A stretch of DNA of 64,000 bases from Streptomyces sp. NRRL S-244 (GCF_000717915.1 NZ_JOCX01000006.1:124001-188000); one strand, 5' to 3'. Shown: positions 8,609-19,228, counted from the stretch's first letter. Notes: generated by a model from the sequence alone, not told the origin. Program-made: numbers and translations.

Positions 8609-9241
8609 TCACAGTTGCGCGGCGTCCCCGGCGGCGAGCCGCCCGTGGTCGGTGCCGCCCAGGGCCGCGAGGACGCCGTCGTAGATGGGGCGGGCGATGT
8701 CCGAGAGGTACGCGTCGTGGATGTCGATGGCCCGGCGCGGCTTGACCTCGCGCAGGTAGTCGATCACCTCGGCGACCTTGTTCCAGGGTGCGTGCACCGG
8801 GAGCATCAGGGTGTCCACGGGCACCTCGGGGACGGTCAGCGCGTCACCGGGGTGGAAGAGCGAACCCTCCACGAGGTAGCCGACATTGGTGACCCGCGGG
8901 ATGTCCGGGTGGATCACGGCGTGCAGCTCGCCGTGGACCTGGACCTCGAAGCCGGCGGCGCTGAAGGCGTCCCCGTGCCCGACGGTGTGCACCCGGCCCG
9001 GATAGGCAGGGGCCAGCCGCTCCGCGACGCTGCGCAGCGTCCAGAGCGCGGCCGCCGGGCTGGCGTCGAGGGCGGCGCGCAGCCGGCCCTCGTCGAAGTG
9101 GTCGGGGTGCTCGTGGGTGACGAGCAGGGCGTCCGCCCCGAGCCCCGCGTCGGGCTCGCTGAAGACGCCCGGGTCGATGACGAGCACGCGCCCGTCCTTC
9201 TCCAGTTGGACACAGGAGTGCAGCCGCTTGGTGAGCTTCAT
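8609..9241 (-). CDS. MBL-fold metal-dependent hydrolase (UlaG-like)
   Basis: A 210-aa metallo-beta-lactamase-fold protein. The metal-binding motif is VTHEHPDHFD at about 41-50, with further ligands in HPGDAL and at ELHAVIHPDIP. It resembles the UlaG/L-ascorbate-6-phosphate-lactonase-like group that is widespread and mostly unassigned. It is cytoplasmic, with no signal peptide. It lies 30 nt before exonuclease III on the same strand and may be cotranscribed. The substrate is not known. Confidence 0.82.
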   Translation of the reverse strand: MKLTKRLHSCVQLEKDGRVLVIDPGVFSEPDAGLGADALLVTHEHPDHFDEGRLRAALDASPAAALWTLRSVAERLAPAYPGRVHTVGHGDAFSAAGFEVQVHGELHAVIHPDIPRVTNVGYLVEGSLFHPGDALTVPEVPVDTLMLPVHAPWNKVAEVIDYLREVKPRRAIDIHDAYLSDIARPIYDGVLAALGGTDHGRLAAGDAAQL

Positions 9242-9266
9242 GGCAGAAGGCTAGGACACGGCCCGG

Positions 9267-9854
9267 CTACGGGGTCGCCGTGGAGACCACGTAGACCCTC
9301 GGCTTGGCCGGGTCCGTGAGGTCGACCGTGACGTCCCTGGTGGGGCGCGGGTTCGGCTGTTCCAGGGTGGTGCCGTACCAGGCGTTCTGCGGGCCCCAGC
9401 TCCAGCCCGCGACCGCGGCGTCGTGGGCCCCCACGGAGACCTCGCGGGTCAGCTCGGAGCGGCTGGTGCCGACGTCGGCCAGGAAGGCGTCCAGGTCGGC
9501 GGGGGTGACGGCGAACTGCACGTACAGCCGGCTGGTGCGCCAGTTGTTGGTCTCCAGGAACCCGACCCGCCAGGCCTTCGGCGGGATCGGCACCTCGTAG
9601 ATGCTGCGCTGCACCTTGGAGGGCCAGCCGGGCCGCACCTTGGTCGCGCCGACCTTGGCGGCCTTGTCGCGGCCGCTCTCGCGGCTCTGCTGGGCGGATA
9701 CGGCGAGGTAGCCCGCGGGTACGCCGACCAGCAGCAGGATGATGATCGCGGTGATCCAGCGGCGCCGGACCACGTGCTTGCGGTCCTCCGCCGGGAGCGG
9801 AGTGCCGCCCTCGTCGGGGGCGGGCGCCTGGCGGGGCAGGGAGGGCGGTGTCAC
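9267..9854 (-). CDS. Single-pass membrane protein coupled to ROK kinase
   Basis: A 195-aa protein. Residues 1-30 are cytoplasmic and Pro/Arg rich; a membrane segment at about 34-52 (WITAIIILLLVGVPAGYLAVS) is followed by an extracytoplasmic domain with WRVGFLETNNWRTSRLYVQF. The GTG start at 9854 overlaps the ROK gene stop (GTGA), so it is probably the last gene of the sugar-uptake operon. I do not recognise the domain. Partnership with the kinase or transporter is inferred from coupling only. Confidence 0.72.
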   Translation of the reverse strand: MTPPSLPRQAPAPDEGGTPLPAEDRKHVVRRRWITAIIILLLVGVPAGYLAVSAQQSRESGRDKAAKVGATKVRPGWPSKVQRSIYEVPIPPKAWRVGFLETNNWRTSRLYVQFAVTPADLDAFLADVGTSRSELTREVSVGAHDAAVAGWSWGPQNAWYGTTLEQPNPRPTRDVTVDLTDPAKPRVYVVSTATP

Positions 9855-11101
9855 CGCGCGCCCCCGTCCTCGAGGTCCGCGGGTTTCGTGTCCGCGGCCC
9901 CGGCCCCGGCGGCCTTGGCCTCGGCCTCGGCGGCCTTGAGGTCCGCGGCCTTGCGCTCCGCGGTGGCCGGGGAATCGATCAGGCCCCACTGCGCGTAGCG
10001 CTCGTACCGCTCGACGCGCCGGCGCGTGGCGCGGCGGAAGCGGCGGGCGACCAGCCGGGCCAGGTCGGCGGCCCCGACCATGCCGGCCTCGGGGCCGAGC
10101 TGGGCCTTGGCGATACGGGCCTCGGGGCGGTAGCCGCGGCCGGTGAGGTGGCGCCGGAAGGCGTCCCGGGCCGGGCCGATCAGCAGGTCGTCGGCGGCGC
10201 TGACGCCGCCGCCGATGACGAAGCAGGAGGGGTCGAGGGCGGCGGCGAGGTTGGCGATGCCGACGCCGAGCCACTGGCCGATGTCCTCCAGGAGCTCGAC
10301 GCACATGGCGTCGCCCTCGCGGGCCAGCTCGGTGATGAGCGGCCCGGTGATCTCCGCGACGTTGCCGCCGACCCGGGCGATGATCTCGTGCGCGACCGGG
10401 GAGTCGGCGGCGGCCAGCTCGCGGGCCTCGCGGACCAGGGCGTTGCCGGAGCTGTACTGCTCCCAGCAGCCGCGGTTGCCGCACGGGCAGCGGTGGCCGC
10501 CGGGGACCACCTGCATGTGGCCGAACTCGCCGGCGACCCCGAAGCGGCCGCGCTTGACCTGGCCGCCTTCGAGGATCGCGCCGCCGATGCCGGTGCCGAG
10601 CGTGATCATGACGAGGTGGTCCTCGCCGCGTCCGGCGCCGAAGCGCCATTCGGCCCAGGCGGCGGTGTTGGCGTCGTTGTCCACCATGACCGGGACCGCG
10701 AGCCGGGACTGGAGCGCGTCGCGCAGCGGCTCGTCGCGCCAGGCCAGGTGGGGTGCGAAGAGCACCCGGGAGCGGTCGGCGTCGACCCAGCCGGCCGCGC
10801 CGATGCCCACGGCGTGGACGTCGTGCCGGTCGGACAGGTCGAGCACCAGCTCGACGATGGTGTCCTCGACGACCTTGGGGCTCTTGGACTTGTCGGGGGT
10901 CTCGGTGCGGATCTTCTCCAGGATGACCCCGTCGGCGTCGACGACGCCGGCCATCACCTTGGTGCCGCCGATGTCGATGCCGACGGTCGGGACGCGCGGG
11001 GCGGTCAGGTGCGACCGGCGCTCACGGGTCCCGATGGTCCGCAGGACGGTGCCTCGCGCCGACCCCCGGTGGGTGAGCGCAAAGTCCCGGTACGTGCTCA
11101 T
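9851..11101 (-). CDS. ROK-family sugar kinase (glucokinase-like)
   Basis: A cytoplasmic sugar kinase of the ROK family, 416 aa. Motifs seen: VGIDIGGTKVMAGVVD (phosphate 1), TLGTGIGGAI (phosphate 2), and the zinc-binding CPCGNRGCWEQYSSG that defines ROK proteins. The N-terminal 38 residues and an Ala/Lys-rich C-terminal tail (about 370-416) are extra to the core. It sits in the sugar ABC operon, so it likely phosphorylates the imported sugar. From memory an orthologue in S. coelicolor has been called GlkII, but I cannot verify it. There is no N-terminal DNA-binding domain, so it is a kinase rather than a ROK repressor. Confidence 0.88.
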   Translation of the reverse strand: MSTYRDFALTHRGSARGTVLRTIGTRERRSHLTAPRVPTVGIDIGGTKVMAGVVDADGVILEKIRTETPDKSKSPKVVEDTIVELVLDLSDRHDVHAVGIGAAGWVDADRSRVLFAPHLAWRDEPLRDALQSRLAVPVMVDNDANTAAWAEWRFGAGRGEDHLVMITLGTGIGGAILEGGQVKRGRFGVAGEFGHMQVVPGGHRCPCGNRGCWEQYSSGNALVREARELAAADSPVAHEIIARVGGNVAEITGPLITELAREGDAMCVELLEDIGQWLGVGIANLAAALDPSCFVIGGGVSAADDLLIGPARDAFRRHLTGRGYRPEARIAKAQLGPEAGMVGAADLARLVARRFRRATRRRVERYERYAQWGLIDSPATAERKAADLKAAEAEAKAAGAGAADTKPADLEDGGAR

Positions 11102-11117
11102 CGAGTCGTGTCGTCCC

Positions 11118-11995
<878 letters not shown>

Positions 11996-11996
<1 letters not shown>

Positions 11997-13027
11997 CACT
12001 TCGCCTCCGCCCGCTTGCGGACCCATGCGTTGAGCAGCGTCGCCAGCAGGAGCATCGCGCCGAGGAAGAACTTGAACCAGTCCGGGTTCCACTGGGCGTA
12101 CACGATGCCGTTGCTGGTCATGCCGAAGATGAAGGCGCCGACGGCCGAGCCGATGGCGGAGCCGTAGCCGCCGGTCATCAGGCAGCCGCCGATGACGGCC
12201 GCGATGATGTACAGGAACTCGTTGCCGACGCCCTCGCCCGACTGGACCACGTCGAACGAGAAGAGGATGTGCTGCCCGGAGATCCAGGCGCACAGGGCGA
12301 CGCCCATGTACAGGCCGATCCGGGTCTTGACGACGGGGACGCCGGTCGCGCGGGCCGCGTCCGCCCCGCCGCCGACCGCGAAGATCCAGTTGCCGGCGCG
12401 GGTGCGCAGCAGGATCCAGGTGGCGACGGCGACCAGGGCCAGCCACCACAGGATGGTGACCTTGAGGGTGACCGAGCCGACGTTCCACTGCGAGGCGAAG
12501 AGCGCCCGGGCGGAGTCGAAGCCCTCCATGTCGGCGATGGTCTTCGTCGAGACGGAGCCGCTGATCAGCTTGGTGAAGCCGAGGTTCAGGCCGGTCAGCA
12601 TCAGGAAGGTGCCGAGCGTGATGATGAAGCTCGGCAGCTTGGTACGGGTCAGCATGAACCCGTTGAAGAAGCCGATGGCGAGGGTGACCAGCAGGGACAC
12701 CCCGACGCCCACCCACACGTTGGCGGTCATCTGGTAGCTGAACATCGAGCTGACCAGTGCCGAGGTGGTGACCATGACGCCCGCGGAGAGGTCGAACTCG
12801 CCGCCGATCATCAGCAGGGCCACCGGGCAGGCCATGATCCCGATGGTGGAGGCCGAGTACAGGATCGTGCTCAGGCTGGAGGCCTGGAGGAAGCTGGGCG
12901 CGGCGATGGAGAAGAAGACGAAGACGGCGGCCGCGCCGACGACCGCGCCGAGCTCGGGGCGGCCGAGCAGCTTGCGGACCAGCGAGGTGGGGGCGAGCCG
13001 TTCGTCGACGGCCGTTGCCGTGCTCAT
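11996..13027 (-). CDS. Sugar ABC transporter permease (BPD_transp_2)
   Basis: A 343-aa integral membrane subunit of the CUT2 importer with about nine to ten hydrophobic segments. The family signature is visible in [18 protein letters not shown] and in the EAA-like loop [24 protein letters not shown]. It lies between the binding lipoprotein (4-nt overlap) and the ATPase (1-nt overlap), so the operon is tightly coupled. Sugar specificity cannot be read from the sequence. Confidence 0.9.
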
Positions 13028-14034
13028 CGGCTGCCCCGCTTGATGAACGCCTCCAGCTTGCCGGCCTCGTCGGCGGTCACGATCTGCGGTCCGGTGAGCA
13101 CCGGGCGGCCGCCGCCGAGCACGTTCGCGTTGTAGCGGTACAGCCAGAGCAGGTCGATGGCCTCGTAGCCCTGGAGGTAGGGCTGCTGGTCGACGGCGAA
13201 ACCGAGGGCGCCGGACTTGAGGTCGCGGGCGACGGAGGCGTTGAGGTCGAAGGTGTCGACCTCGGCCTTGCTGCCCGCCGCGTCCTTCGCCTTGACCGCC
13301 GTCGGGGCGAAGGGGGCGCCGAGGGTGACGATCGCGTCGACGGAGGGGTCGGCCTGGAGCTTCGCCTGGATGGCCGCCTGGACGGAGGGCATGTTGGTGC
13401 CCTCGACGTACAGGTTCTCCATCGTGCCGCCGAAGGTCTTCTTCGCCCCTGCGCAGCGCTGCTCGTGGCCGACGTTGCCCTGCTCGTGCAGGACGCAGAC
13501 GGCCTTCTTCTTGCCGCGCTTGGTCAGCTCGCTGCCGACCGCCTCGCCGGCGATCTGCTCGTCCTGGCCGATGTGGGTGAGGGCGCCGTACTCGGCGGAC
13601 TGCGCGGATCCGGAGTTGACCGTGATCACCGGGATTCCGGCCTTGACCGCCTTGCCGATGACGTCCTTGAGCGCCTCGGGCTTGGCCAGGCTCACCACGA
13701 TCCCGTCGACCTTCTGGTCGATGGCGTTCTGGACGAACTGGGCCTGCTGCTGAGCCTGGTCGTCGTGGGCGTAGACGAAGTTGATGTTGTCCTTCGCCGC
13801 GGCCTCCTTGGCACCCTTCTGGACGATGTCCCAGAAGGTGTCGCCGTCTCCCGCGTGCGTGACCATCGCGAAGGTCCAGCGCGGGGTGGACACCGCGGGC
13901 CGGCCCGCCTGGGCGGCCTTCGCCCGCTCCTCGGCGCGCTTGCCGCCCGTGCTGCTGCAGCCCACGAGGGAGGCTCCCAGTACCGCCGCGAGCACCGCGC
14001 CCACGACGCGTACCCCTGTCCGAACCCTAGCCAC
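13024..14034 (-). CDS. Sugar-binding lipoprotein (periplasmic-binding-like 4)
   Basis: This is the extracellular binding protein of the CUT2 importer, 336 aa. I chose GTG at 14034 because GGGAAGG lies 9 nt upstream and it gives a clean lipoprotein signal (lipobox LVGC, Cys about residue 26); an upstream ATG at 14103 would add 23 Arg-rich residues. The ribose-binding-like fold is shown by [52 protein letters not shown] and [10 protein letters not shown]. It is the first gene of the operon, divergent from a Gfo/Idh/MocA gene 200 nt away. Confidence 0.87.
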   Translation of the reverse strand: MARVRTGVRVVGAVLAAVLGASLVGCSSTGGKRAEERAKAAQAGRPAVSTPRWTFAMVTHAGDGDTFWDIVQKGAKEAAAKDNINFVYAHDDQAQQQAQFVQNAIDQKVDGIVVSLAKPEALKDVIGKAVKAGIPVITVNSGSAQSAEYGALTHIGQDEQIAGEAVGSELTKRGKKKAVCVLHEQGNVGHEQRCAGAKKTFGGTMENLYVEGTNMPSVQAAIQAKLQADPSVDAIVTLGAPFAPTAVKAKDAAGSKAEVDTFDLNASVARDLKSGALGFAVDQQPYLQGYEAIDLLWLYRYNANVLGGGRPVLTGPQIVTADEAGKLEAFIKRGSR

Positions 14035-14233
14035 TCTGCGTGCCCTTCCCTCGTCCTGTGTCTGCCGCCGCCTGCTGCGGGCCGCTGCCGCCAAAGCGGT
14101 CATTACGGTTCCAGCCGCTCAGTATCCGCCACAGTGGACCATGTGCGGTCATCGGGTCCTTCGAGCCCATCTGGGCCATACGGGTACTGTCGGGCGGATT
14201 GACAGCCCCCCGTGACGGGGTCAGGTTGATTGC

Positions 14234-15238
14234 ATGCGCATCGGGGTGATCGGAACGGGCCGGATCGGCTCCTTCCACGCGGCGGCACTGGCCCGCCACC
14301 CGGACGCCGGCTCGCTGCTGCTCGCCGACGCCGATCCCGCGCGGGCGGCGCGCCTCGCCGACCGGCTGGGGGCGACCGCCGCCCCGTCCGTGGAGCAGGT
14401 CTTCACCTGGGGCGTGGACGCCGTGGTCGTGGCCTGTTCCACCGACGGGCACGCCGAGCTGGTCCTGCGGGCGGTCCGCGGCGGGCTCCCGGTGTTCTGC
14501 GAGAAGCCCCTGGCCACCGATCTCGCCCGGACGCTGGCCGTGCTGCGCGAGGTGGGCGCCGCTGACGGGGTGCTCCAGCTGGGCTTCATGCGCCGCTTCG
14601 ACGCGGGCTGCCGCACCGCGCGGGAGCTGGTGCGCTCCGGAGCCCTGGGCCGGCTGCACACCGTACGGACGATGACCGCCGATCCGGCGCCGCCGCCCGC
14701 CGCGTACCTGGCGACGTCGGGGGGTCTGTACCGGGACTGCCTGGTGCACGACTTCGACATGGTCCGCTGGGTGACCGGGCACGAGGTGACCGAGGTGTAC
14801 GCGACCGGCTCCGACGCGGGTCCGGCGGTCTTCCGCGAGCTCGGCGACGTGGACACCGCCGTCGCCGTCCTCACCCTGGACGACGGGACCCTGGCCACCT
14901 GTACGGGCACCCGCTGCAACGGCGCCGGGTACGACGTGCGGATGGAGCTGGCCGGGGAGCTCGACCAGGTCTCCTCGGGGCTGGACGACCGTACGCCGAT
15001 CGCCTCGACCGAACCGCACGGCCCGCCCCCGGCGAGCAAGCCCTGGGCGGGCTTCCTGGAGCGGTTCGCCCCCGCGTACGAGGCGGAGCTGGCGGCCTTC
15101 GTCCGGCTGGTGCGCGGCGAGGGCCCCAACCCGTGCGACGGCCGGGAGGCGCTGGCCGCGCTGCGGATCGCGGAGGCGTGCGAGCTGTCGCGGCGGGAGC
15201 GGCGCCAGGTCCGGATGGCGGAGCTCCCGGACCTGTAG
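14234..15238 (+). CDS. Gfo/Idh/MocA oxidoreductase (inositol dehydrogenase-like)
   Basis: An NAD(P)-dependent dehydrogenase of 334 aa. The Rossmann motif GVIGTGRIGSFHA is at 4-16 and the catalytic-site motif reads CEKPLATD with the conserved Lys at about 97. A later HDFDMVRWVTG motif holds the catalytic His/Asp pair typical of inositol 2-dehydrogenases. It is divergent from the sugar ABC operon, so it could oxidise the imported polyol or sugar. The substrate is not proven. Confidence 0.87.
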   Translation: MRIGVIGTGRIGSFHAAALARHPDAGSLLLADADPARAARLADRLGATAAPSVEQVFTWGVDAVVVACSTDGHAELVLRAVRGGLPVFCEKPLATDLARTLAVLREVGAADGVLQLGFMRRFDAGCRTARELVRSGALGRLHTVRTMTADPAPPPAAYLATSGGLYRDCLVHDFDMVRWVTGHEVTEVYATGSDAGPAVFRELGDVDTAVAVLTLDDGTLATCTGTRCNGAGYDVRMELAGELDQVSSGLDDRTPIASTEPHGPPPASKPWAGFLERFAPAYEAELAAFVRLVRGEGPNPCDGREALAALRIAEACELSRRERRQVRMAELPDL

Positions 15239-15289
15239 GGGCGCCGGGGGCGCGGGCGGGGACGGTACGGAATCGGCCACGGGCGCCGG

Positions 15290-16483
15290 CTACCAGCGCA
15301 CCGGGAGCCGGGTCACACCGCGGATCAGGCTGCCCCCGATGTACGTCGGCGCCTCCTCGGCCGGGTCCTCGGCCAGGTCCGGGAAGCGCTCCAGCAGGCC
15401 GCGCAGCGCGATGCGGCCCTCCATGCGGGCGAGCGGGGCGCCGATGCAGAAGTGCAGCCCGTGCCCGAAGGCGAGGTGGCCCTGCGGGGCGCGCCGGATG
15501 TCGAACGCGTCGGGGGCCTCGTACCGCCCGGGGTCGCGGTCCGCTCCGGCCAGCGAGACGAGGACGGTGGCCCCGGCCGGGATGGCGGTGCCGCCGAGCT
15601 CCATGTCCTCGCGGGCGTAGCGGTAGGTGGTGTTCTGCACCGGGCCGTCGTAGCGGAGCATCTCCTCGACGGCGCCGTCGAGGAGGCCGTCGTAGTCGGC
15701 GCGCAGGGCGGCCAGTTGGTCCGGGTGGGCCAGCAGGGCGCGGGTTCCGTTGGATATGAGGTTGACGGTGGTCTCGTGGCCGGCGATCAGCAGCAGGAAG
15801 GCCATGCCGATCAGCTCGTCGGGCGACAGCACGTCGCCGTCCTCGTCGCGGGTCCGGATGAGGGCGCTGAGCAGGTCCTCGCCGGGGGTCTTGGCCTTGA
15901 CTTCGACGAGCTCCGCGAGGTAGTCGCCGAGCCTCTGGTGCGCGGTGGTGCTCGGCGTGAGGGAGGTGGGCGCGAGGACTTCCTTGGACCAGTGGCTGAA
16001 GCGCTCGCGGTCCAGGTCGGGGACGCCGAGGAGTTCGCCGATGACGGTCATGGGCAGCGGGAAGGCGAGGGCCTTGATCAGGTCGGCCTTGCGCTGCGGG
16101 CGGGCGGCCATCGCGTCGAGCAGTTCGTCGGTGATCCGCTGGACGCGGGGGCGCATGGCCTGCACCCGGCGCAGGGTGAACTCGCGGGCGACCAGGCGGC
16201 GCAGCCGGGTGTGGTGCGGCGGGTCCGCCTCCAGCATGTTGCTGTTGGCGGGGGTGGTCGCGATGCCCGGCAGGACCTGGTTGCCGGTCCAGTTCTTCAG
16301 CAGACCCGGGTGGTTGAGGGCCCGGCGGGACTCTTCGTACCCGACGACCAGGAAGGTGGGCGCGTACTCGGGGGCGGTGACCTCGACCGGGTGCACCGGG
16401 CCCGCGGCGCGCAGCCGGGCGTAGAAGGCATAGGGGTCTGCGTGGAAGTCGGCGTCGTTCACGCTGATGTCCGGTTGTGGCAT
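15290..16483 (-). CDS. Cytochrome P450 (CYP107-like)
   Basis: A soluble 397-aa P450 monooxygenase. The I-helix motif is LIAGHETTVN, the ExxR motif EEMLRYDGP, and the haem-binding loop FGHGLHFCIGAPLARME with Cys346 as haem ligand. It is close to the actinobacterial CYP107/105 type that needs separate ferredoxin and reductase; no ferredoxin gene is next to it. It stands alone between a Gfo oxidoreductase (convergent) and a DMT exporter. A perfect 22-bp palindrome directly abuts its ATG, so a repressor would block both transcription and initiation. The substrate is unknown. Confidence 0.92.
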   Translation of the reverse strand: MPQPDISVNDADFHADPYAFYARLRAAGPVHPVEVTAPEYAPTFLVVGYEESRRALNHPGLLKNWTGNQVLPGIATTPANSNMLEADPPHHTRLRRLVAREFTLRRVQAMRPRVQRITDELLDAMAARPQRKADLIKALAFPLPMTVIGELLGVPDLDRERFSHWSKEVLAPTSLTPSTTAHQRLGDYLAELVEVKAKTPGEDLLSALIRTRDEDGDVLSPDELIGMAFLLLIAGHETTVNLISNGTRALLAHPDQLAALRADYDGLLDGAVEEMLRYDGPVQNTTYRYAREDMELGGTAIPAGATVLVSLAGADRDPGRYEAPDAFDIRRAPQGHLAFGHGLHFCIGAPLARMEGRIALRGLLERFPDLAEDPAEEAPTYIGGSLIRGVTRLPVRW

Positions 16484-16505
16484 GCGGTCACATTAATGTG
16501 ACCGC
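16484..16505. promoter_or_regulatory. Perfect 22-bp palindrome abutting the P450 start codon
   Basis: Each half reads GCGGTCACATT and the two halves join without a spacer, centred at 16494/16495. It ends one base before the P450 ATG (16483). No clear Shine-Dalgarno remains in this stretch. It looks like an operator for a homodimeric repressor (TetR, MarR or GntR type), but no regulator gene is adjacent. Confidence 0.6.
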
Positions 16506-16602
16506 TCGGTGCTGGGACCATCGATTTCCGGTCACGCGTCCGGCCTTGGACGGCTTGCGTGGCCATACAGGGTGATTCGAGGTACTACGAGCTCCCGCGA
16601 AG

Positions 16603-17520
16603 TCATCCGGCCACGGCTCGGCGACCCCAGGCGGTGCCGCCGAGGACGAGCGCGGCGCCCGCGAACCCGGCCGGGCCGAGGTGTTCGCCGCCGATGGCGA
16701 TGCCGGCGGCGGCCGCCCACAGGGGTTCGGTGCCGAGCAGCAGGCTGACGCGGGAGGGCGAGGAGCGGCGTACGGCCCACATCTGCACGAAGAAGGCGAA
16801 GAGCGTGCACAGGACGGAGAGGAAGGCGAGCCCCGCCCATTCGGTGGGCCCGAAGGCGGCGGCCGCCGCCCAGGGGCTGTCGCCGGTGCCGGGCACGGCG
16901 GCCAGTACGGCGAAGACGAGGACGGCGCCGCCCAGTTGCACGGTGGTCAGCGACAGCGAGTCGGCGTCCTGGACGGCCTTGATCCGCGCCATCAGCAGGA
17001 CGTGCAGGGTACGGGCGAGGGCCGCGCCGAGGATGAGCAGGTCACCGGCGCCGGGGACGGTGAATCCGGCGCCCTGGGTGAGCAGGACGACGCCGGCGAC
17101 GGAGGCCGCGGCGCCTGCGAGGAAGGCGCCCGAGGGGGCCTCGCGCCGTACGGCCGCCTCGGCGAGCGGGGTGAAGATCATGGTCAGGCTGATGATCAGC
17201 CCGGCGTTGGTGGCCGAGGTGTGGACGACCCCGTACGTCTCCAGCAGGAAGATCCCGCCGAGTACGAGGCCCAGCAGGCCCGCACCGGACAGCTGCCGGG
17301 CGGTGAGCGCCCGCAGCCGCTGCCACCCCGCGACGGCGAGTACGGGCAGCACGAGCGCGAAGCGCAGGACGAGGACGGCGATCACGGTGTGGGCCGTGGT
17401 GATGCCCTTGGCCGCGAGATAGCTGCCGCCCCAGACCACGGCGACGGCCAGGACGGGCAGGTCGGCGAGCCAGGCGCGGCGGGGGGCGGCGGTGCGTGCG
17501 AGCAGGGCGGGCGAGCTCAC
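16603..17520 (-). CDS. EamA/DMT-family transporter
   Basis: A 305-aa membrane protein with about ten segments in two EamA repeats (roughly 15-140 and 150-300). Family motifs: VVWGGSYLAAKGI, the SLTMIFTPLAEA segment near the end of the first repeat, and the GTEPLWAAAAGIAIGGEHLG motif of the second. It probably exports a metabolite or drug. I chose GTG at 17520 because GGAGAG lies 6 nt upstream; the 27 upstream codons are Arg/His rich and unlikely. It is next to the P450 but its own promoter region is separate. Confidence 0.85.
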   Translation of the reverse strand: MSSPALLARTAAPRRAWLADLPVLAVAVVWGGSYLAAKGITTAHTVIAVLVLRFALVLPVLAVAGWQRLRALTARQLSGAGLLGLVLGGIFLLETYGVVHTSATNAGLIISLTMIFTPLAEAAVRREAPSGAFLAGAAASVAGVVLLTQGAGFTVPGAGDLLILGAALARTLHVLLMARIKAVQDADSLSLTTVQLGGAVLVFAVLAAVPGTGDSPWAAAAAFGPTEWAGLAFLSVLCTLFAFFVQMWAVRRSSPSRVSLLLGTEPLWAAAAGIAIGGEHLGPAGFAGAALVLGGTAWGRRAVAG

Positions 17521-17666
17521 CAGGGACTCTCCATCGGCGTGATGCGGGTGGAGACTCCGGCGGCTCCCTCGGGCGCGGCTCACCGTACCGGAGGCGATCA
17601 TGGCGGTCGAGCGGTTTCACCGGGCCCCCCACCCGGGGCCCGCCCGGGACCCGCCCGGGGCCCGCC

Positions 17667-17683
17667 CGACCGGGCCCCGGTCG
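17667..17683 (-). terminator. Hairpin after the RibD/DHFR-like gene
   Basis: CGACCGG-N3-CCGGTCG forms a 7-bp stem 12 nt after the stop of the minus-strand reductase gene. The whole 17602-17694 gap is extremely GC rich and can form other stems. There is no T-run. Confidence 0.45.
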
Positions 17684-17694
17684 TCGTGGGGGGA

Positions 17695-18315
17695 TCAGCC
17701 GAAGGTGCCGAAGGTGGCGCGGCCCGTGGGACGGTAGGTGAGGATGGCCGTGCCGTTCGGCGTCGTGCGCGAGGCGGCCAGCTCGTAGGCCGTGGGCAGC
17801 CCGCCCGTGGGGAACAGCCGGCGCCCGGCGCCCAGGAAGACGGGGAACACCAGCAGGTTCAGCTCGTCCACGAGGTCCCGCGCCAGCAGCCACTGGGCCA
17901 ACGCCCCGCTGCCGTGCACCTGGAGTTCCCGGCTTCCCTCCAGCCCGTCCTTGACCCGCATGATCTCGCTCTGGAGCTGCTCCCCGTCGATGACGGTGGT
18001 CCCCGCCCAGGCCGGTTCCTCGAGCGTCGCCGAGGCCACGTACTTCGGCAGGCCGTTCAGCCGGCTGGCGATCGGGTCCGTGGGGTCGGTCCGCTTCGGC
18101 CAGTAGCCGGCGAAGATCTCGTACGTGCGGCGCCCGAGCAGGAACGCCCCGGCCCGGTCGAACACCTCCTTCATGAACACCCCCATGCCCTCGTCGTCGA
18201 ACGGCACCAGCCAGCCGCCGTACGCGAACCCGCCGCTGGGGTCCTCCTCCGGCCCGCCGGGGGCCTGCATCACGCCGTCGAGGGTCACGAAGGTGGTGAG
18301 GGTCAGCTTGCCCAT
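17695..18315 (-). CDS. RibD C-terminal/DHFR-like reductase
   Basis: A 206-aa protein of the dihydrofolate reductase-like family (RibD_C, YyaP/YwjB type). Signs are KLTLTTFVTLDGVMQAPGG at the start, LLGRRTYEIFAGYWP, LQVHGSGALAQWLL and LNLLVFPVFLGAGRRLF. Such stand-alone proteins are NADPH-dependent reductases of unknown substrate. It is divergent from the SDR gene with 175 nt between. Confidence 0.85.
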   Translation of the reverse strand: MGKLTLTTFVTLDGVMQAPGGPEEDPSGGFAYGGWLVPFDDEGMGVFMKEVFDRAGAFLLGRRTYEIFAGYWPKRTDPTDPIASRLNGLPKYVASATLEEPAWAGTTVIDGEQLQSEIMRVKDGLEGSRELQVHGSGALAQWLLARDLVDELNLLVFPVFLGAGRRLFPTGGLPTAYELAASRTTPNGTAILTYRPTGRATFGTFG

Positions 18316-18490
18316 GGCTCTGCGCTCCTGGCGTCCGGTGTCTGCTGCACGTGTTCAGACTCCCGGGCGCCCCGGAACTCATCGGCGCGACGCGCACGAA
18401 CGCGACGTCCGATTCCCGCCAGCGCCCGCCCCTCGCCGCTCGTTTCATTGAACCCGCAACGACTTGTCGGACGAGAGCGGGGAGAAGACC

Positions 18491-19228
18491 ATGAGCAGCA
18501 GTGGCACGGTGGCACTGGTGACCGGCGGCAGCCGCGGCATCGGGGCGGCCACCGCCCTGCGCCTGGCGCAGGACGGGACCGACGTCGCCCTCACGTACGT
18601 CCACGGCGCGCGGGCCGCGGCCGGGGTCGTGGGCAGGATCGAGGCGCTCGGCCGGCGCGCCCGGGCGGTCCGGGCCGACGTGGGCGACCCCGCGCAGGCG
18701 GTCGCCGCGGTGGAGGAGACCGTACGGGGCCTGGGGCGGATCGACACGCTGGTCAACAACGCCGGCATCGGCGTGCTCGGGCCGCTGGACACCCTGACCC
18801 CGGCCGATGTGGACCGGGTACTGGCGGTCAACGTGCGCGGCGTGTTCCTGACCACCCAGGCCGCGGCCGCGCGAATGGGCTCCGGCGGCCGGATCGTCAC
18901 CATCGGCAGCTGCATGGCCGCGCGGGTCCCCGGCCCCGGCGGCACCCTGTACGCGATGAGCAAGGCCGCGCTGACCGGCCTGAACAAGGCGCTGGCGCGG
19001 GAGCTCGGCGGGCGCGGCATCACCGCGAACCTCGTGCACCCGGGCCCGGTGGACACCGACATGAACCCGGCGGACGGCCCCCACGCCGCGGCGCAGAGCG
19101 CGCTGACGGCCCTCGGGCGCTTCGGCACCGCGCAGGAGGTCGCGGGCCTGGTGTCCTTCCTCGCGGGCCCGGACGCCGTCTATGTGACGGGCGCCGAGTT
19201 CGCGGTGGACGGCGGCCACGCGGCGTAG
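18491..19228 (+). CDS. SDR-family oxidoreductase (3-oxoacyl-ACP reductase-like)
   Basis: A 245-aa NAD(P)-dependent short-chain dehydrogenase. Cofactor motif TGGSRGIGAAT at 11-21, NNAG motif at about 85, catalytic Tyr-x3-Lys in YAMSKAAL, and a C-terminal GAEFAVDGGHAA tail typical of FabG-like enzymes. ATG at 18491 follows GGGGAGAAG; a TTG nine codons upstream is less likely. Its substrate is unknown. Confidence 0.9.
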   Translation: MSSSGTVALVTGGSRGIGAATALRLAQDGTDVALTYVHGARAAAGVVGRIEALGRRARAVRADVGDPAQAVAAVEETVRGLGRIDTLVNNAGIGVLGPLDTLTPADVDRVLAVNVRGVFLTTQAAAARMGSGGRIVTIGSCMAARVPGPGGTLYAMSKAALTGLNKALARELGGRGITANLVHPGPVDTDMNPADGPHAAAQSALTALGRFGTAQEVAGLVSFLAGPDAVYVTGAEFAVDGGHAA

